Assembly (NCBI RefSeq): GCF_005239225.2
Contig: NC_133286.1
Location: forward strand, 18,304,572-18,368,571
DNA length: 64,000 nucleotides
Reading direction: 5' to 3'
From: Populus alba
Taxonomy: Eukaryota; Streptophyta; Magnoliopsida; Malpighiales; Salicaceae
In this document: piece by piece, positions 62,908 to 64,000 of the stretch
How positions within the stretch are numbered: the first letter of the stretch is position 1
Layout: the number at the start of each line of letters is the position of its first letter
Translations under genes and position numbers: made by a program
The notes under the pieces: generated by a model
The model's database searches: none
The model's input: the letters and a program-made list of their open reading frames with translations, nothing else
Told to the model about the DNA's origin: nothing

Positions 62908-62999
62908 CTGCCATGGAAGAAGCAAATAATGTGAAGCGTCCAGGGAAAAAGAAGATTTATCATGTGAAATGATTCGAATCATATAATCCAAGTGACTCT

Positions 63000-64000
63000 G
63001 TAGCGGAAAGAGTTCTAGAATTTCAAATCAACTAACAATTAATTCATGATGTTTAACAACTTAGATTTACTTACTCCATGGAGAAGACAATAATAGAAAT
63101 TTACAATTAGAACGTATGAGATTATTATAAAAAGATCCATAAAATTACTTTTATTCAAAATCTTGAAAGTAACCCAAAACTAATTTTTCTATCCTCCCTT
63201 TAGCGAAGTGTAGAAAATATAAGTACTCACAAATAAACTTTAACATTAAATATAAAAACTTTTGGCTTTTAAATATGGACTAAGCACATAAATTTTTTTA
63301 TATAAAAAAGTATGTAAATATTTATTTTCTCACTTGAACCTATAATTTAAAACAAACATAATAAATCTTCACCTTAGATTAAATTGAGTCTATTTACAAA
63401 ACTTGAACTCTTTTTTAATCACCTTTACTAAACATCTCTCAAGTATTACACAAATCAAGTCTAAGTAATGTTTGAACTTGATTGCATGGATAACTTGTGT
63501 CATTATACTGTAAAGTTCTAAATGTACCAATCTTCTTAAGAAATACAATACCATATGACATGATATCTACATAGTGATACATGATATCGATATATTTGGT
63601 TCTTTTATGATACATTCGGTTCTTGATAAGATGAATAACAATCTAACTATCATAATGTATAATAGTCAACTCATGTGACAAATCAAAATTACAAATCAAA
63701 TCTTTCAGCCATAAAGCTTATTTCATTACCTATGTCAATAAATTATGCTTAGCCTATATTGTAGACAAGGCAACAATGGATTGCAAGATTGTTTTCCAGC
63801 TAATGACATACCTTGAAAGAGTGAAACATCACCTGTTAGTAACCTTCTCTTATACAAATCACCAGTATAATATGAATTTACAATATCCTTAACACTATTT
63901 CTAATGACATAAAGTTTCTTTCATCGTATTTGTCAATGCCATATACCCAGCCTCTATTGTAGATAAGGAAATAATGGATTGAAAACTTGCTTTTCAACTG
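63000..64000 (-). mobile_element. Degenerate Ty1/Copia retrotransposon fragment (pol RNase H end and probable LTR)
   Basis: On the minus strand, 63830-63520 reads through stops and frameshifts as the C-terminal part of Copia pol. Recognisable pieces are WKTILQSIVALST, ALWLKDLICNF, IHLIKNRMYHKRTKYIDI and IVFLKKIGT. A second, separate piece of the same RNase H motif (STIEAGYMALTNTMKET) lies near 63900-63985, so part of the domain is present twice. A YYTGDLYKRRLLTGDV piece sits between them. The sequence from about 63480 down to 63000 resembles the 3' end of such an element, including TCTCCATGGAGTAAGTAAAT, and is probably its LTR. A candidate LTR end (TG at 62999) is a guess. The element has the same orientation as the aspartokinase exons and runs off the window. 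Confidence 0.7.

Overview
The window is nuclear DNA from a flowering plant, most likely a woody eudicot of the Salicaceae type (poplar or willow). The reasons are the intron-rich genes, the AT-rich intergenic DNA, the gene models that read like eudicot orthologues, and two tRNA-derived SINEs with a shared 3' domain of a kind known from Salicaceae. The species is an inference. There is no operon structure, and neighbouring genes are not functionally coupled in any way the sequence shows.

Left third (1-16.8 kb). The 3' half of a histone H3K9 methyltransferase of the SUVH4/KRYPTONITE type lies at 1934-3880 (+). A gene-poor 7 kb follows, with a long CT microsatellite and one SINE. Then come a complete trihelix transcription factor of the ASR3/SH4-like clade (10942-13151, +) and a TSSC4-like U5 snRNP-associated protein on the minus strand (14499-16739).

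Middle (16.8-39.5 kb). About 14 kb has no gene I can recognise. It holds a second SINE with perfect 17-bp target-site duplications, a 62/48-bp tandem repeat, a minisatellite of about 40 bp units with an apparent 81-bp dimeric period, a GGTTCGGTTT-rich repeat and AT-rich MITE-like elements. A 19-exon ARF-GAP of the AGD3/VAN3/SCARFACE type (BAR, PH, ArfGAP, ankyrin; 830 aa) follows at 31224-39451 (+).

Right part (39.5-64 kb). CORYNE, the pseudokinase partner of CLAVATA signalling, lies at 42531-44305 (+). Next is a LIR1-like (light-regulated chloroplast protein) copy at 46470-47155 (+) carrying a frameshift and a nonsense codon. A seven-exon P-loop ATPase, probably SWSAP1-like, lies at 47798-49161 (-). 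After 8 kb of MITE-rich DNA comes an ARF2-like auxin response factor at 57166-61543 (+), with an in-frame TAA inside a 96-nt segment that has intron-like ends. The last two recognised exons of a monofunctional aspartokinase (62626-62907, -) follow, and just upstream of them a degenerate Ty1/Copia retrotransposon runs off the window in the same orientation.

No wholly new system was found. The points most worth a second look are the ARF2-like stop/exitron, the LIR1-like pseudogene, the duplicated splice acceptor in the AGD3 gene, the dimeric minisatellite, and the Copia element beside the aspartokinase exons.
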